From Pseudomonas serbica (GTDB lineage: Bacteria > Pseudomonadota > Gammaproteobacteria > Pseudomonadales > Pseudomonadaceae): DNA of 64,000 nucleotides. The position numbers were made by a program, and so were the translations under genes. Location: positions 544,653 through 608,652 of the forward strand of contig NZ_JAQIYM010000001.1 in the NCBI RefSeq assembly GCF_028823535.1, given 5' to 3'. Below the pieces are notes generated by a model that saw nothing but the letters and a program-made list of their open reading frames with translations, was not told where the DNA came from and did no database searches. Positions 17,045-30,461 of the stretch are shown piece by piece (position 1 is the stretch's first letter; each line of letters starts with the position of its first letter).

Positions 17045-17947
17045 TCAGTCCTGCAGCGCCGGATGTTCTCGGAGTGCCTTCACCGTAAAGTCGACAAAAC
17101 TGCGCACTCGCGCCGCAGCCTTTCGTCCGCCTTGATAAAGCACATGGATGGGCAATGGCGGCATTTCGAAATCCGCCAAAACAATCTCCAGCTCCCCCGC
17201 CGCCACTTTGCTCGCCGACTGATAGGACAGCACCCGGGTGAAACCCAGCCCGAGCGCGGCGGCGGTAATGGCCGCCTGATTCGCCGTCACTGTCAAACGC
17301 GGTTCCGCCCGGACACTCAAGGGCTCGCCACGCTCGAGAAATGGCCAGTGTTTTAACTGGCCAATCGCGGACGTCGCAATAATCGGCGCCTGGGCCAGCT
17401 CTTGCGGATGTTGTGGCCGACCATAGGCGGCCAGAAACTGAGGAGATGCACAGATCACCCGCCGCACTTCGCCCACCCGAATCGCGTGCTGGTTGCTGTC
17501 GGGCAACTCACCGATGCGAATGGCCACATCGACGCCCTCCTCCACCACGCTCACCACCCGGTCTACCAGCAGGGCATTGATGGTCACGTCGGGAAATTGC
17601 GTGAGAAAACTCACCATCAGCGGCGTGACAAACAATTCACCGAACAAGACCGGCGCCGTGATCGTCAGTTGCCCACGGGGCTGGGCGTGACTGCCCGCTG
17701 CCGAATCCTCGGCTTCCTGCACCTCGGCGAGAATTCTCCGACAGTCCTCCAGATAACGCTGACCCGCCTCGGTCAAATACACAGTGCGCGTAGTGCGCGT
17801 GAACAGCTGCGTGCCAATGCGCTTCTCCAGCGCCGCCACCGCGCGGGTAACGCTGGCGGCGGACATGCCTAAACGCCGGGCCGCCGCCGAAAAGCCCTGG
17901 TCCTGGGCGACGGCGGCAAAGACCTGCATTTCCTGGAAGCGGTCCAT
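17045..17947 (-). CDS. LysR-family transcriptional regulator
   Basis: A 300-residue regulator. The N-terminal helix-turn-helix reads MQVFAAVAQDQGFSAAARRL, then GMSAASVTRAVAALEKRIGT, and the rest is the two-lobed effector-binding domain (QLTITAPVLFGELFVTPLMV). The subtype resembles regulators that often control nearby oxidoreductase, transporter or GST genes. It lies on the same strand as the GST with 130 bases between them, not in the usual divergent arrangement, so its target is uncertain. It begins just beyond the glmS terminator. Confidence 0.92.
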   Translation of the reverse strand: MDRFQEMQVFAAVAQDQGFSAAARRLGMSAASVTRAVAALEKRIGTQLFTRTTRTVYLTEAGQRYLEDCRRILAEVQEAEDSAAGSHAQPRGQLTITAPVLFGELFVTPLMVSFLTQFPDVTINALLVDRVVSVVEEGVDVAIRIGELPDSNQHAIRVGEVRRVICASPQFLAAYGRPQHPQELAQAPIIATSAIGQLKHWPFLERGEPLSVRAEPRLTVTANQAAITAAALGLGFTRVLSYQSASKVAAGELEIVLADFEMPPLPIHVLYQGGRKAAARVRSFVDFTVKALREHPALQD

Positions 17948-17968
17948 GGGCGTGTCCTCGATTCAGAT

Positions 17969-18000
17969 AAAAAAAATCGCAACCAAATGGCTGCGATTTT
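17969..18000 (-). terminator. Rho-independent terminator of glmS
   Basis: On the minus strand AAAATCGCAGCC and GGTTGCGATTTT (one mismatch) form a stem followed by a run of T. It is 26 bases after the glmS stop and ahead of the LysR gene. Confidence 0.85.
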
Positions 18001-18025
18001 CAAGGTTGGATCAGCTGTGGATAAC

Positions 18026-19858
18026 TTATTCCACAGTCACCGATTTTGCCAGGTTACGTGGCTGGTCAACGTCGGTGCCCTTCAGCACGGCCACGTAGTA
18101 CGACAGCAACTGCAGCGGGATGGTGTAGAGGATCGGCGACAGGATGTCGTGGATGTGCGGCATTTGCACAACGTGCGTGCCTTCACCGTTGGTCATGCCG
18201 GCCTTCTCGTCAGCGAAGACAATAAGCTCGCCACCACGGGCGCGAACTTCCTGGAGGTTGGACTTCAGCTTCTCCAGCAGTTCGTTGTTCGGCGCTACGG
18301 TCACCACGGGCATGTCGTTATCCACAAGCGCCAGCGGGCCGTGTTTGAGCTCGCCCGCCGGGTAGGCTTCGGCGTGGATGTAGGAAATTTCCTTGAGCTT
18401 GAGCGCCCCTTCCATGGCTACCGGAAATTGCGCGCCGCGGCCCAGGAACAGGGTGTGGTTCTTCTCGGCGAACAGCTCGGCGATTTTTTCCACGGTGCTG
18501 TCCATCGCCAGCGCCTCACCCAGACGGGTCGGCAAGCGACGCAGTTCTTCGACCAGCGTGGCTTCAACGCCCTTGGCCAATGTGCCGCGAACCTGGCCCA
18601 GGGACAGGGTCAGCAACAGCAGACCGACCAATTGCGTGGTGAAGGCTTTGGTGGAAGCCACGCCGATTTCGCGACCGGCCTGGGTCAGCAGGGTCAGGTC
18701 GGATTCACGCACCAGGGAGCTGATGCCGACGTTGCAGATGGCCAGGCTGGCGAGGAAGCCCAGTTCCTTGGCATTGCGCAGCGCCGCCAGGGTGTCGGCG
18801 GTTTCGCCGGACTGGGAGATGGTCACGAACAGCGTGTCGGGTTGCACCACGACTTTGCGGTAGCGGAATTCGCTGGCGACTTCGACCTGGCACGGGATGC
18901 CGGCCAGTTCTTCCAGCCAGTAACGGGCGACCATGCCGGCATGGTAGCTGGTGCCGCACGCGACAATCTGCACGTTGCGCACCTTGGCGAACAGCTCCGC
19001 GGCCTGCGGGCCGAAAGCCTGTACCAGCACACCGTTCGGGCTCAAACGACCTTCCAGGGTGCGCTGCACCACGGACGGTTGTTCGTGGATTTCCTTGAGC
19101 ATGAAATGGCGGAACTCGCCCTTTTCAGCAGCTTCGGCGCCGTCGCGATATTGCACGGACTCACGCTCGACAGCCTTGCCGTTGATATCCCAGATCTTCA
19201 CGCTGTCGCGGCGAATTTCGGCGATATCGCCCTCTTCCAGGTACATGAAACGGTCAGTCACCTGGCGCAGCGCCAATTGGTCGGACGCCAGGAAGTTCTC
19301 ACCCAGTCCCAGGCCGATCACCAGCGGGCTGCCACTGCGGGCGGCTACCAGGCGATCCGGTTGCTGCGCGCTGATCACGGCCAGACCGTAAGCACCGTGC
19401 AGCTCCTTCACCGTCGCCTTGAGGGCTGCGGTCAGGTCAGGAAGATCCTTGAGTTTGTGGTTCAGCAGGTGAGCGATGACTTCAGTGTCGGTGTCCGAGG
19501 TGAACACGTATCCCAAGGCCTTGAGTTGTTCACGCAGGGCTTCATGGTTTTCGATGATGCCGTTGTGTACCACGGCCAGATCGCCAGAGAAGTGCGGATG
19601 CGCGTTGCGCTCGCACGGTGCACCGTGAGTGGCCCAGCGCGTGTGGGCGATGCCCAGTCGACCGATCAGCGCTTCTTCAGCCAAGGCCTGCTCGAGTTCG
19701 CTGACCTTGCCCGGGCGACGCATGCGCTCGAGCTTCTGGTCGTTGGTGTACACCGCCACGCCGGCGCTGTCATACCCACGGTATTCCAGACGCTTGAGAC
19801 CTTCGACCAGGATGGCAGTGATGTTACGTTCTGCGACTGCGCCAACAATTCCACACAT
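18026..19858 (-). CDS. glmS: Glutamine-fructose-6-phosphate aminotransferase
   Basis: A 610-residue enzyme that makes glucosamine-6-phosphate from fructose-6-phosphate and glutamine, the first step toward UDP-GlcNAc for peptidoglycan and LPS. The N-terminal nucleophile is Cys2 (MCGIVGAV), with the glutaminase domain continuing through [15 protein letters not shown] and [17 protein letters not shown]. Two SIS sugar-isomerase domains follow ([30 protein letters not shown]), ending in the conserved [12 protein letters not shown] ribosome site GGAG precedes the ATG and overlaps the end of glmR, leaving a one-base gap, so glmR and glmS are co-transcribed. The end contains an exact DnaA-box nonamer at 18016, just past the stop codon. 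Confidence 0.97.
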   Translation of the reverse strand: MCGIVGAVAERNITAILVEGLKRLEYRGYDSAGVAVYTNDQKLERMRRPGKVSELEQALAEEALIGRLGIAHTRWATHGAPCERNAHPHFSGDLAVVHNGIIENHEALREQLKALGYVFTSDTDTEVIAHLLNHKLKDLPDLTAALKATVKELHGAYGLAVISAQQPDRLVAARSGSPLVIGLGLGENFLASDQLALRQVTDRFMYLEEGDIAEIRRDSVKIWDINGKAVERESVQYRDGAEAAEKGEFRHFMLKEIHEQPSVVQRTLEGRLSPNGVLVQAFGPQAAELFAKVRNVQIVACGTSYHAGMVARYWLEELAGIPCQVEVASEFRYRKVVVQPDTLFVTISQSGETADTLAALRNAKELGFLASLAICNVGISSLVRESDLTLLTQAGREIGVASTKAFTTQLVGLLLLTLSLGQVRGTLAKGVEATLVEELRRLPTRLGEALAMDSTVEKIAELFAEKNHTLFLGRGAQFPVAMEGALKLKEISYIHAEAYPAGELKHGPLALVDNDMPVVTVAPNNELLEKLKSNLQEVRARGGELIVFADEKAGMTNGEGTHVVQMPHIHDILSPILYTIPLQLLSYYVAVLKGTDVDQPRNLAKSVTVE

Positions 19859-19859
19859 G

Positions 19860-20636
19860 TTATTTCTCCTGACTGACAGCCGCGCAAATCAAAGTGATAC
19901 CGCGGGCTAGTATCTGATCCCGCGCTTCAAGCGGCAGGCGATCATCGGTAATGAGGGTATGGACGCTGCTCCAGGGCAGCTCCAGGTTGGGAATCTTGCG
20001 ACCGATCTTGTCGGCCTCCACCATCACGACCACTTCACGGGCGACTTCGGCCATGACCCGGCTAAGTCCCAGCAATTCGTTGAAGGTGGTTGTACCGCGG
20101 ACCAGATCAATGCCATCGGCACCGATGAACAATTGATCGAAGTCGTAGGAGCGCAGTACCTGTTCGGCAACCTGCCCCTGAAAGGATTCCGAATGCGGAT
20201 CCCAGGTGCCGCCGGTCATCAACAGTACCGGCTCATGCTCCAGTTCGCTCAAGGCATTGGCGACGTGCAGGGAGTTGGTCATGACCACCAGGCCCGGTTG
20301 CAGGCCCAATTCCGGAATCATCGAGGCAGTCGTGCTGCCACTGTCTATGATGATGCGTGCATGTTCGCGAATCCGCGCGACGGCAGCGCGAGCAATCGCC
20401 TGCTTATATTTGGAGATGGGTTGGCTTAGGTCGGCCACCAGTTCCTGAGGCAGGGTGATCGCACCGCCATAGCGACGCAGGAGCAGACCGTTGCTTTCAA
20501 GCGCTGCCAAATCCTTGCGGATCGTAACCTCAGAGGTTTCGAAACGCTTGGCCAACTCATCCACACTGACTTCGCCCTGCTCATTGAGCAAGGCAAGAAT
20601 GTTGTGGCGTCGTTGAGGTGTGTTGCGCTTCGACAT
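19860..20636 (-). CDS. glmR: DeoR/GlpR-family repressor of glmS
   Basis: From ATG 20636 ([20 protein letters not shown]) it has 258 residues; an in-frame TTG at 20678 would add 14 poor residues. The N-terminal DeoR-type helix-turn-helix is clear ([20 protein letters not shown]), followed by the sugar-phosphate-binding domain ([29 protein letters not shown]). In Pseudomonas the gene in this place, directly before glmS, is called glmR and controls amino-sugar synthesis. The one-base gap to glmS supports this. The likely effector is a hexosamine phosphate, inferred from the family. Confidence 0.88.
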   Translation of the reverse strand: MSKRNTPQRRHNILALLNEQGEVSVDELAKRFETSEVTIRKDLAALESNGLLLRRYGGAITLPQELVADLSQPISKYKQAIARAAVARIREHARIIIDSGSTTASMIPELGLQPGLVVMTNSLHVANALSELEHEPVLLMTGGTWDPHSESFQGQVAEQVLRSYDFDQLFIGADGIDLVRGTTTFNELLGLSRVMAEVAREVVVMVEADKIGRKIPNLELPWSSVHTLITDDRLPLEARDQILARGITLICAAVSQEK

Positions 20637-20646
20637 AATTTGATAA

Positions 20647-20671
20647 GTTTCGATTCGAAAGATAACGAAAG
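20647..20671. promoter_or_regulatory. Candidate GlmR operator with repeated TTTCG/CGAAA motifs
   Basis: Directly upstream of the glmR start the segment contains GTTTCGATTCGAAAG followed by ATAACGAAAG, three TTTCG/CGAAA units at roughly 9-11-base spacing. Repeated TTTCG-like units are common operators of DeoR-family regulators, so autoregulation of glmR-glmS is suggested. Confidence 0.4.
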
Positions 20672-20741
20672 CAATCAAACCCTATCAGGGAAATTTCGTC
20701 AAGCGGGGAGTGATGAGAAGGCCTGTGGATAAAAACATTAA

Positions 20742-20773
20742 CGGCAAGCCTCCTGAAGAAGCGAGGCTTGCCG
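20742..20773 (-). terminator. Terminator of glmU
   Basis: CGGCAAGCCTC (20742-20752) and GAGGCTTGCCG (20763-20773) make an 11-base perfect stem with a 10-base loop, 58 bases past the glmU stop; on the minus strand TTAATGTTTTTA follows. A DnaA-box nonamer lies on each side (20724 and 20821). Confidence 0.8.
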
Positions 20774-20830
20774 ATTAATATAATTGACAGCCTGTGAGTA
20801 ACTGCTGCCAATCACACAGGTGTGGATAAC

Positions 20831-22198
20831 TTAGCTCTTCTTGAGCTTTTCCGGGCGCTTCCAACCATCGATATTCTTCTGGCGAGTCCGGGCGACCGCC
20901 AACTGCGCTTTATCCACAGTCGAGGTGATAGTCGACCCGGCTGCCGTGGTAGCACCGTCCAAGATATCCACAGGTGCCACCAACGAGTTGTTGGAACCGA
21001 TGAACACGTCTTCGCCCAGCACGGTTTTCCACTTGTTGGCGCCATCGTAATTGCACGTGATAGTACCGGCGCCGATGTTGGTCCGCGCACCCACTTCGGC
21101 ATCGCCCAGATAGGTCAGATGGCCGGCCTTGGCGCCTTCGCCCAAGTGAGCATTTTTCAGTTCGACAAAGTTACCTACATGCGCCCGCGCTTCCAGCACA
21201 GTGCCTGGACGCAAACGCGCGAACGGACCGGCATCGCTGCCTTCGCCGAGAGTCGCACCTTCAATATGGCTGTTGGCCTTGATCACCACACCTTTGCGCA
21301 AGGTGCTGTCCTTGATCACGCAGTTCGGGCCGATCACTACGTCATCTTCAATGATGACCTTGCCTTCAAGAATCACGTTGATATCGATCAGTACGTCGCG
21401 ACCTACGCTGACTTCACCGCGAACATCGAAACGGGCCGGGTCACGCAGGGTTACGCCTTGGGCCATCAAGCGACGGCCGGCGCGCAGCTGATAATGGCGT
21501 TCGAGGTCGGAAAGTTGCTTGCGGTCGTTGGCGCCCTGCACTTCCATGGCGTCATGGGGTTGTTCGGTGGCCACCACCAGCCCATCGTTGACCGCCATTT
21601 CGATCACGTCGGTCAGGTAATACTCGCCCTGCGCGTTGTTGTTCGACAGGCGACCCGTCCAGTCGGCCAGGCGATCGGCAGGCACGGCAAGGATGCCGGT
21701 GTTGCCTTCGTTGATGGCGCGCTGAGCCTCGTTGGCATCCTTGTGCTCGACGATGGCAGAGACCTTGCCATCAGCGTCGCGAACGATTCGGCCGTAACCG
21801 GTTGCGTCATCCAGCTCAACGGTGAGCAGGCCCATCTGCCCGGGCACCACCAGCTTGAGCAAGCGCTGCAGGGTTTCGATTTCAATCAACGGCACATCAC
21901 CGTAAAGCACCAGCACGGTGTCGGCCTTGATGAACGGAACGGCCTGGGCCACGGCATGACCGGTGCCCAATTGTTTGTCCTGGAGGACGAAGTTCAGATC
22001 GTCAGCGGCCAGGCGCTCGCGTACTGCATCGGCACCATGGCCAATCACCACGTGTATGCGCTGTGGATCAAGTTGTCGGGCGCTGTGGATAACATGGCCA
22101 AGCATCGAATTGCCGGCAATCGGGTGCAAGACTTTCGGCAGGGCCGAACGCATGCGGGTGCCCTGGCCAGCAGCGAGGATAACGATTTCAAGAGACAT
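20831..22198 (-). CDS. glmU: Bifunctional GlcNAc-1-P uridyltransferase / GlcN-1-P acetyltransferase
   Basis: A 455-residue two-domain enzyme completing UDP-GlcNAc synthesis. The N-terminal nucleotidyltransferase carries the signature [18 protein letters not shown] and VLYGDVPL; the C-terminal part is a left-handed beta helix of hexapeptide repeats ([20 protein letters not shown], then [20 protein letters not shown]) that acetylates glucosamine-1-phosphate. It lies in front of glmR-glmS, separated by a terminator, so the pathway genes are adjacent but not a single operon. It contains exact DnaA-box nonamers at 20910 and 22084. Confidence 0.97.
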   Translation of the reverse strand: MSLEIVILAAGQGTRMRSALPKVLHPIAGNSMLGHVIHSARQLDPQRIHVVIGHGADAVRERLAADDLNFVLQDKQLGTGHAVAQAVPFIKADTVLVLYGDVPLIEIETLQRLLKLVVPGQMGLLTVELDDATGYGRIVRDADGKVSAIVEHKDANEAQRAINEGNTGILAVPADRLADWTGRLSNNNAQGEYYLTDVIEMAVNDGLVVATEQPHDAMEVQGANDRKQLSDLERHYQLRAGRRLMAQGVTLRDPARFDVRGEVSVGRDVLIDINVILEGKVIIEDDVVIGPNCVIKDSTLRKGVVIKANSHIEGATLGEGSDAGPFARLRPGTVLEARAHVGNFVELKNAHLGEGAKAGHLTYLGDAEVGARTNIGAGTITCNYDGANKWKTVLGEDVFIGSNNSLVAPVDILDGATTAAGSTITSTVDKAQLAVARTRQKNIDGWKRPEKLKKS

Positions 22199-22260
22199 GA
22201 CTGGCTACCAATCCTGGGTGGTCAGCGGCTGCGACCAACGTGATGAATATCGGAAAAGAA

Positions 22261-22286
22261 AAAAGGGTAGCCGAGGCTACCCTTTT
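22261..22286 (-). terminator. Rho-independent terminator of the ATP synthase operon
   Basis: AAAAGGGTAGCC / GGCTACCCTTTT is a perfect 12-base inverted repeat with T-runs on both sides, 27 bases past the atpC stop. It may work on both strands. Confidence 0.9.
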
Positions 22287-22312
22287 TAATCAATCACACA
22301 ACAAGTGCCGAC

Positions 22313-22738
22313 TTAGTGGCCGAACTTCTTGCGGATCTGCTGGACGGTGCGCAGCTGAGCTGCGGCCTCGGCCAGACGTGCGGCAGCGGAGCCGTAATCG
22401 AATTCCGCGCCACGTTCATGCAAGGCCTTCTCGGCAGCCTTGACGGCTTCCTGAGCGGAGGCTTCATCCAGGTCGGCAGCACGTTGCACGGTGTCGGCAA
22501 GAACCTTGACCATGTTCGGCTGAACCTCGAGGAAACCACCGGAGATGTAATACACCTCCTCTTCCCCGCCCTGCTTGACCAGGCGGATCGGACCTGGCTT
22601 GAGATTAGTGATCAGCGGCGCGTGACCCAGGGCGATACCAAGATCACCCAGTGCACCGTGCGCAATCACCATCTCGACCAGACCGGAAAAGATTTCCCCT
22701 TCCGCGCTGACGATATCGCAATGGACTGTCATAGCCAT
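22313..22738 (-). CDS. atpC: F1 ATP synthase subunit epsilon
   Basis: A 141-residue subunit of the F1 central stalk, last gene of the operon. The N-terminal beta sandwich is recognisable ([60 protein letters not shown]) and a helical hairpin forms the C-terminus. It couples rotation to catalysis and restrains ATP hydrolysis. It follows atpD by 45 bases and is followed by a strong terminator. Start ATG 22738 could also be two codons later (MTVHCDI) with little effect. Confidence 0.96.
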   Translation of the reverse strand: MAMTVHCDIVSAEGEIFSGLVEMVIAHGALGDLGIALGHAPLITNLKPGPIRLVKQGGEEEVYYISGGFLEVQPNMVKVLADTVQRAADLDEASAQEAVKAAEKALHERGAEFDYGSAAARLAEAAAQLRTVQQIRKKFGH

Positions 22739-22783
22739 CTGATTGCCTCAACCTAAATTAGCGCCCGTTTCCGGGCGCCGGGA

Positions 22784-24190
<1,407 letters not shown>

Positions 24191-25051
24191 TTAAACCGCG
24201 GCAGCGCCGCCGACGATTTCCGAGATCTCTTGGGTGATCGCAGCCTGACGCGCCTTGTTGTAGACCAGCTGCAAATCGCTGATCAAATCACCGGCGTTGT
24301 CGGTAGCGTTCTTCATCGCGATCATCCGCGCAGCTTGTTCAGCCGCGTTGTTCTCGACCACCGCCTGGTAGACCTGCGACTCAACGTAGCGGACCATCAA
24401 GCCGTCAAGCAGCTCTTTGGCGTCCGGTTCGTAGAGATAGTCCCAGTGGTGCTTGAGGTCCTGATCCGGGGTTGCCACCAGTGGAATCAATTGTTCCACG
24501 GTAGGCTGTTGCGTCATGGTGTTGATGAACTTGTTGGATACCACGGACAGGCGGTCAATACGGCCGTCCAGGTAGGCATCCAGCATCACCTTGACGCTAC
24601 CGATCAAGTCGTTGATCGACGGCTCTTCACCCAGGTGGCTGATAGCTGCTACGACGTTGCCGCCGAAGTTGCGGAAAAAGGCCGCACCCTTGCTACCCAC
24701 TACACACAGATCAATCTCGACGCCTTTCTCGCGGTTTACCGCCATGTCCTTGACCAGGGCCTTGAACAGGTTGGTATTCAAGCCACCGCACAGACCACGG
24801 TCACTGCTCACTACGACATAACCAACACGCTTGATTTCGCGGTCGATCATGAACGGGTGGCGGTATTCCGGGTTGGCGTTGGCCAGATGTCCAATAACCT
24901 GGCGGATGCGCTCCGCATAAGGACGGCTAGCAGCCATGCGCATTTGTGCCTTGCGCATTTTGCTGACCGCCACTTTTTCCATGGCGCTGGTAATTTTTTG
25001 CGTGCTTTTGATGCTCGCAATCTTACTGCGAATCTCTTTTGCGCCTGCCAT
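24191..25051 (-). CDS. atpG: F1 ATP synthase subunit gamma
   Basis: A 286-residue central rotor shaft. The N-terminal helix [20 protein letters not shown], with [15 protein letters not shown] following, and the C-terminal helix ending in [20 protein letters not shown] are diagnostic; both pair to form the coiled coil inside the alpha3beta3 ring. The middle holds the Rossmann-like fold ([17 protein letters not shown]). It sits between atpA and atpD as usual. Confidence 0.97.
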   Translation of the reverse strand: MAGAKEIRSKIASIKSTQKITSAMEKVAVSKMRKAQMRMAASRPYAERIRQVIGHLANANPEYRHPFMIDREIKRVGYVVVSSDRGLCGGLNTNLFKALVKDMAVNREKGVEIDLCVVGSKGAAFFRNFGGNVVAAISHLGEEPSINDLIGSVKVMLDAYLDGRIDRLSVVSNKFINTMTQQPTVEQLIPLVATPDQDLKHHWDYLYEPDAKELLDGLMVRYVESQVYQAVVENNAAEQAARMIAMKNATDNAGDLISDLQLVYNKARQAAITQEISEIVGGAAAV

Positions 25052-25101
25052 GTAACACCTATCAGGTTAGCAAGCGGGAGCCTTGCGGCTCCCGCTGCGG
25101 C

Positions 25102-26646
25102 TTACCAGGTTTGGGTGGCCTTGAACTTCTCGATACCGGCTTTCATGCCAGCGTCGATATCGTCATTGAAGTCACCCTTCACGTTGATCTTCGCCATCAA
25201 TTCGGCGTGATCGCGGTTGAAGTAAGCAATCAGCGCTTGTTCAAAGCTGCCGACCTTGGCGATTTCGACGTCAGTCAGGAACCCACGCTCAGCGGCATAC
25301 AGCGACAACGCCATGTCAGCGATCGACATTGGGGCGTATTGCTTCTGCTTCATCAGCTCGGTAACGCGCTGACCATGCTCAAGTTGCTTACGGGTCGCTT
25401 CGTCCAGGTCAGAAGCGAACTGGGCGAATGCCGCCAGTTCACGGTACTGAGCCAGAGCGGTACGGATACCACCGGACAGCTTCTTGATGATCTTGGTCTG
25501 AGCGGCACCACCCACACGGGATACCGAAACACCGGCGTTCACTGCAGGACGGATGCCCGAGTTGAACATGGCCGATTCCAGGAAGATCTGACCGTCGGTG
25601 ATGGAAATCACGTTGGTCGGAACGAACGCGGAAACGTCGCCAGCCTGGGTTTCGATGATCGGCAGTGCGGTCAGGGAACCGGTTTTGCCGGTTACTGCGC
25701 CGTTGGTGAACTTCTCTACGTACTCTTCCGAAACGCGGGATGCGCGCTCCAGCAGACGGGAGTGGAGATAGAACACGTCGCCTGGGTAAGCTTCACGGCC
25801 TGGTGGACGGCGCAGCAGCAGGGAAATCTGGCGGTAAGCCACTGCTTGCTTGGACAGATCGTCATAAACGATCAGCGCGTCTTCACCGCGGTCGCGGAAG
25901 TATTCGCCCATGGTGCAACCGGAGTACGGTGCCAGGAATTGCAGCGCAGGAGATTCCGAAGCACTGGCAGCCACGATGATCGTGTTGGCCAGGGCGCCGT
26001 TTTCTTCCAGCTTGCGAACCACGTTGGCGATGGTCGATTGTTTCTGACCGATGGCTACGTAGACGCAGAAAATGCCGCTGTCTTTCTGGTTGATGATCGC
26101 GTCGATCGCCAGAGCGGTTTTACCGATCTGACGGTCACCGATGATCAGCTCACGCTGGCCACGGCCGACAGGGATCATGGCATCGACAGCCTTGTAGCCA
26201 GTCTGTACGGGCTGGTCTACCGACTTACGCCAGATCACGCCTGGAGCAACTTTCTCGACCGCGTCGGTCTCGGTGTTGCCCAGTGGACCTTTACCGTCAA
26301 CAGGATTACCCAGTGCGTCGACTACGCGACCCAGCAGTTCCTTACCAACCGGAACTTCGAGGATGCGGCCGGTGCACTTGGCGCTCATGCCTTCAGCCAG
26401 AGACTGGTAAGCGCCCAGTACAACGGCACCTACGGAGTCTTGCTCCAGGTTGAGGGCCATACCGAAGACGCCGCCCGGAAACTCGATCATCTCGCCGTAC
26501 ATGACGTCGGCCAGACCGTGAATCCGCACGATACCGTCAGATACGCTGACGACAGTGCCTTCGTTACGGGCTTGGGAGGTCACATCGAGCTTGTCGATGC
26601 GGCCCTTGATAATTTCACTTATTTCGGAAGGATTGAGTTGCTGCAT
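25102..26646 (-). CDS. atpA: F1 ATP synthase subunit alpha
   Basis: A 514-residue non-catalytic nucleotide-binding subunit. It carries Walker [14 protein letters not shown], the typical start [17 protein letters not shown] and [20 protein letters not shown], with the arginine-finger region [10 protein letters not shown]. It forms the hexamer with beta and donates the arginine finger to the catalytic site. It lies 21 bases after atpH. Confidence 0.98.
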   Translation of the reverse strand: MQQLNPSEISEIIKGRIDKLDVTSQARNEGTVVSVSDGIVRIHGLADVMYGEMIEFPGGVFGMALNLEQDSVGAVVLGAYQSLAEGMSAKCTGRILEVPVGKELLGRVVDALGNPVDGKGPLGNTETDAVEKVAPGVIWRKSVDQPVQTGYKAVDAMIPVGRGQRELIIGDRQIGKTALAIDAIINQKDSGIFCVYVAIGQKQSTIANVVRKLEENGALANTIIVAASASESPALQFLAPYSGCTMGEYFRDRGEDALIVYDDLSKQAVAYRQISLLLRRPPGREAYPGDVFYLHSRLLERASRVSEEYVEKFTNGAVTGKTGSLTALPIIETQAGDVSAFVPTNVISITDGQIFLESAMFNSGIRPAVNAGVSVSRVGGAAQTKIIKKLSGGIRTALAQYRELAAFAQFASDLDEATRKQLEHGQRVTELMKQKQYAPMSIADMALSLYAAERGFLTDVEIAKVGSFEQALIAYFNRDHAELMAKINVKGDFNDDIDAGMKAGIEKFKATQTW

Positions 26647-26667
26647 TGCTCTGCTGCCCCTTCAAAC

Positions 26668-27204
26668 TCAAGATTTCAATGCTTCGGCAAGTTTCGCGAT
26701 TTTGCCGCGAATCGAGCCATCGATAACCAGGTCGCCGGCGCGGATTACGACACCACCTATCAGGGCGGCATCCTCCGCAACTTGCAGGCGCACTTCCCGG
26801 TTGAGTCGTGCACTGAGAACCTTGGCGAGTTTGTCTTGCTGTTCTTGGTTCAATGCAAAAGCACTGGTCACTTCAACGTCTACCGACTTCTCTTGCTCGG
26901 CCTTGTACAGGTCGAAAAGAGCGGAGATCTCCGGCAACAGCGGGAGACGGTCGTTTTCGGCAACGACATTGATGAAATTCTGTGCCTTGGCATCGAACTT
27001 GTCGCCGCACACGTCAATGAACGTGGCGGCCTTTTCTGCGCTCGTCAGTCGCGGGGCCTTGAGCACGCGCTGCATGGTGTCGTCTTCCGACACCGCTGCT
27101 GCCAGGCCGAGCATGGCTGACCAATTGGCCAGTTGCTGGTGGGCCTGAGCGTGCTCGAAGGCCGCCTTAGCGTAAGGTCGGGCCAACGTGGTCAGTTCTG
27201 CCAT
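26668..27204 (-). CDS. atpH: ATP synthase subunit delta
   Basis: A 178-residue peripheral stalk protein linking F1 to subunit b. The N-terminal helical bundle opens [18 protein letters not shown], and the C-terminal segment [20 protein letters not shown] is the conserved OSCP signature. It lies 12 bases after atpF. Confidence 0.96.
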   Translation of the reverse strand: MAELTTLARPYAKAAFEHAQAHQQLANWSAMLGLAAAVSEDDTMQRVLKAPRLTSAEKAATFIDVCGDKFDAKAQNFINVVAENDRLPLLPEISALFDLYKAEQEKSVDVEVTSAFALNQEQQDKLAKVLSARLNREVRLQVAEDAALIGGVVIRAGDLVIDGSIRGKIAKLAEALKS

Positions 27205-27216
27205 GATCGCCCTCGC

Positions 27217-27687
27217 TTAGATTTCAGCAGCCAGTTGGTTAACCAGCTCTGCGTGCGCGTTTTGATCGATTGTGGCACCCAGGATCTTCTCGGCGCCGCC
27301 GACTGCCAGCAAGCCCACTTGGGCACGCAGCGCGTCTTTGACACTGTTCAGTTCCTGTTCGATCTCGGCCTGAGCCTGAACCTTCACACGGTCAGCGTCG
27401 ATACGGGCTTTTTCAACAGCCTCTTCAACAATCTGATTACCGCGTTTCTTGGCTTGCTCGATGATTTCAGCTGCCTGAGCTTTCGCTTCGCGCAGTTGCT
27501 GACCCGCTTTCTCTTGGGCCAACTCCAGGTCGCGAGCTGCTCGGCTGGCAGCGTCCAGACCATCAGCGATCTTCTTTTGACGTTCGTGCAGAGCTGCGAT
27601 GACCGGAGGCCATACGAACTTCATGCAGAACAGTACAAAAATCAGGAACGCAACGGACTGGCCAATCAGGGTCGCATTAATGTTCAC
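27217..27687 (-). CDS. atpF: F0 ATP synthase subunit b
   Basis: A 156-residue protein with one N-terminal membrane helix (about residues 6-26, [20 protein letters not shown]) and a long, charged, alanine-rich helix that dimerises to form the peripheral stalk. This is the standard b-subunit form and length. It lies 58 bases after atpE. Confidence 0.97.
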   Translation of the reverse strand: MNINATLIGQSVAFLIFVLFCMKFVWPPVIAALHERQKKIADGLDAASRAARDLELAQEKAGQQLREAKAQAAEIIEQAKKRGNQIVEEAVEKARIDADRVKVQAQAEIEQELNSVKDALRAQVGLLAVGGAEKILGATIDQNAHAELVNQLAAEI

Positions 27688-27745
27688 GCCAACACCTCGC
27701 AGTTACGTTGTCCATCACACCAAATTACCCGGAATATCCGAGTAA

Positions 27746-28018
<273 letters not shown>

Positions 28019-28137
28019 TTACGTCGTATGGTTTAGGTTTTTTTAATTTAAAGCGGTAAAACAAATCGTTTCAGACGCCCCGTTAGGAGCCCCCTCCCGT
28101 TTGACCGGGAGGGACATCAGACTAGTCGAGACTGGTC

Positions 28138-29434
<1,297 letters not shown>

Positions 29435-29579
29435 TATTGCTCTCCAATGGTCGGCTGCCAGAATTCAATAACTTGGCATAATTTGTGCCGACAAAATGCG
29501 CGCAGAGTATAGGGGCGGTTCTGCCCCTATTCAACTGTCAGGTAGTGATTTCCGACTGCGCGCTACATGAGGAATTGTT

Positions 29580-30452
29580 TCAGCGAATGTGTGCGAGCAC
29601 ACCCTGAAGTTCATCCAGGGAGTTGTAACCGATGACCAGTTGTCCTTTGCCCTTCTTTCCGTGGCGAATCTGCACCGCAGAGCCTAGGCGCTCGGCCAGG
29701 CGCTGTTCCAGGCGGGCAATATCCGGGTCTGGTTTTGGGGTTTCCAAAGGCTCCGGTTTACCACTCAACCACTGTCGAACCAGTGCTTCAGTCTGGCGCA
29801 CGGTCAGCCCGCGTGCGACAACATGTCGCGCCCCTTCAACCTGTTGATTTTCTGGCAAACCGAGCAATGCGCGAGCATGACCCATTTCCAGGTCGCCATG
29901 GGAAAGCATGGTCTTGATGACTTCCGGCAGCGAAATCAGGCGCAGCAGGTTGGCCACGGTGACCCGGGACTTGCCTACGGCTTCGGCGACCTGTTGCTGG
30001 GTCAGCTGGAATTCCGTCTGCAGCCTCTGCAAGGCCACCGCTTCTTCGATCGGATTGAGGTCTTCGCGCTGGATGTTCTCGATCAGCGCGATGGCAATCG
30101 CGGTTTCATCCGGGACATCGCGCACCATCGCCGGAATGGTTTCCTGGCCAGCTTGCTGGCTGGCGCGCCAGCGGCGTTCACCGGCGATGATTTCGTAGCG
30201 ACCGCTACCGATCGGCCGCACCACGATCGGTTGCATCACGCCCTGAGCCTTGATCGATTGCGCGAGCTCTTCAAGCGCCTGGGGATCCATGTCGCGACGT
30301 GGCTGGTACTTGCCACGCTGCAGCAGATCCAGCGGCAGGTGTTGCAGCTCACGCGAATCGGCTTGCACCGCCTGTTCTTCCAGCGCGCTGACACTCGGAC
30401 CACTCAGCAGTGCATCCAGTCCACGTCCGAGACCTCGTTTCTTGACGGCCAT
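29580..30452 (-). CDS. parB: Chromosome-partitioning protein ParB
   Basis: A 290-residue CTP-dependent DNA clamp that loads at parS and spreads. The ParB/Srx CTPase domain is seen at IKAQGVMQPIVVRPIGSGRY and EIIAGERRWRASQQAG, the central helix-turn-helix at LTQQQVAEAVGKSRVTVANL, and a C-terminal dimerisation domain at the end. The N-terminus (MAVKKRGLGRGLDALL) carries the usual ParA-stimulating arginine segment. It follows parA by nine bases. Four parS sites in this window are its expected targets. Confidence 0.97.
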   Translation of the reverse strand: MAVKKRGLGRGLDALLSGPSVSALEEQAVQADSRELQHLPLDLLQRGKYQPRRDMDPQALEELAQSIKAQGVMQPIVVRPIGSGRYEIIAGERRWRASQQAGQETIPAMVRDVPDETAIAIALIENIQREDLNPIEEAVALQRLQTEFQLTQQQVAEAVGKSRVTVANLLRLISLPEVIKTMLSHGDLEMGHARALLGLPENQQVEGARHVVARGLTVRQTEALVRQWLSGKPEPLETPKPDPDIARLEQRLAERLGSAVQIRHGKKGKGQLVIGYNSLDELQGVLAHIR

Positions 30453-30461
30453 GGGGATTCC

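Noticed and set aside
17987..19876. 629-residue open frame on the plus strand
   Set aside because: It lies exactly opposite glmS, whose protein is complete and family-typical. High GC at third positions makes long antisense frames common here; it has no start signal or recognisable motif.
25039..27120. 693-residue open frame opposite atpA and atpH
   Set aside because: Antisense to highly conserved ATP synthase genes; no motif.
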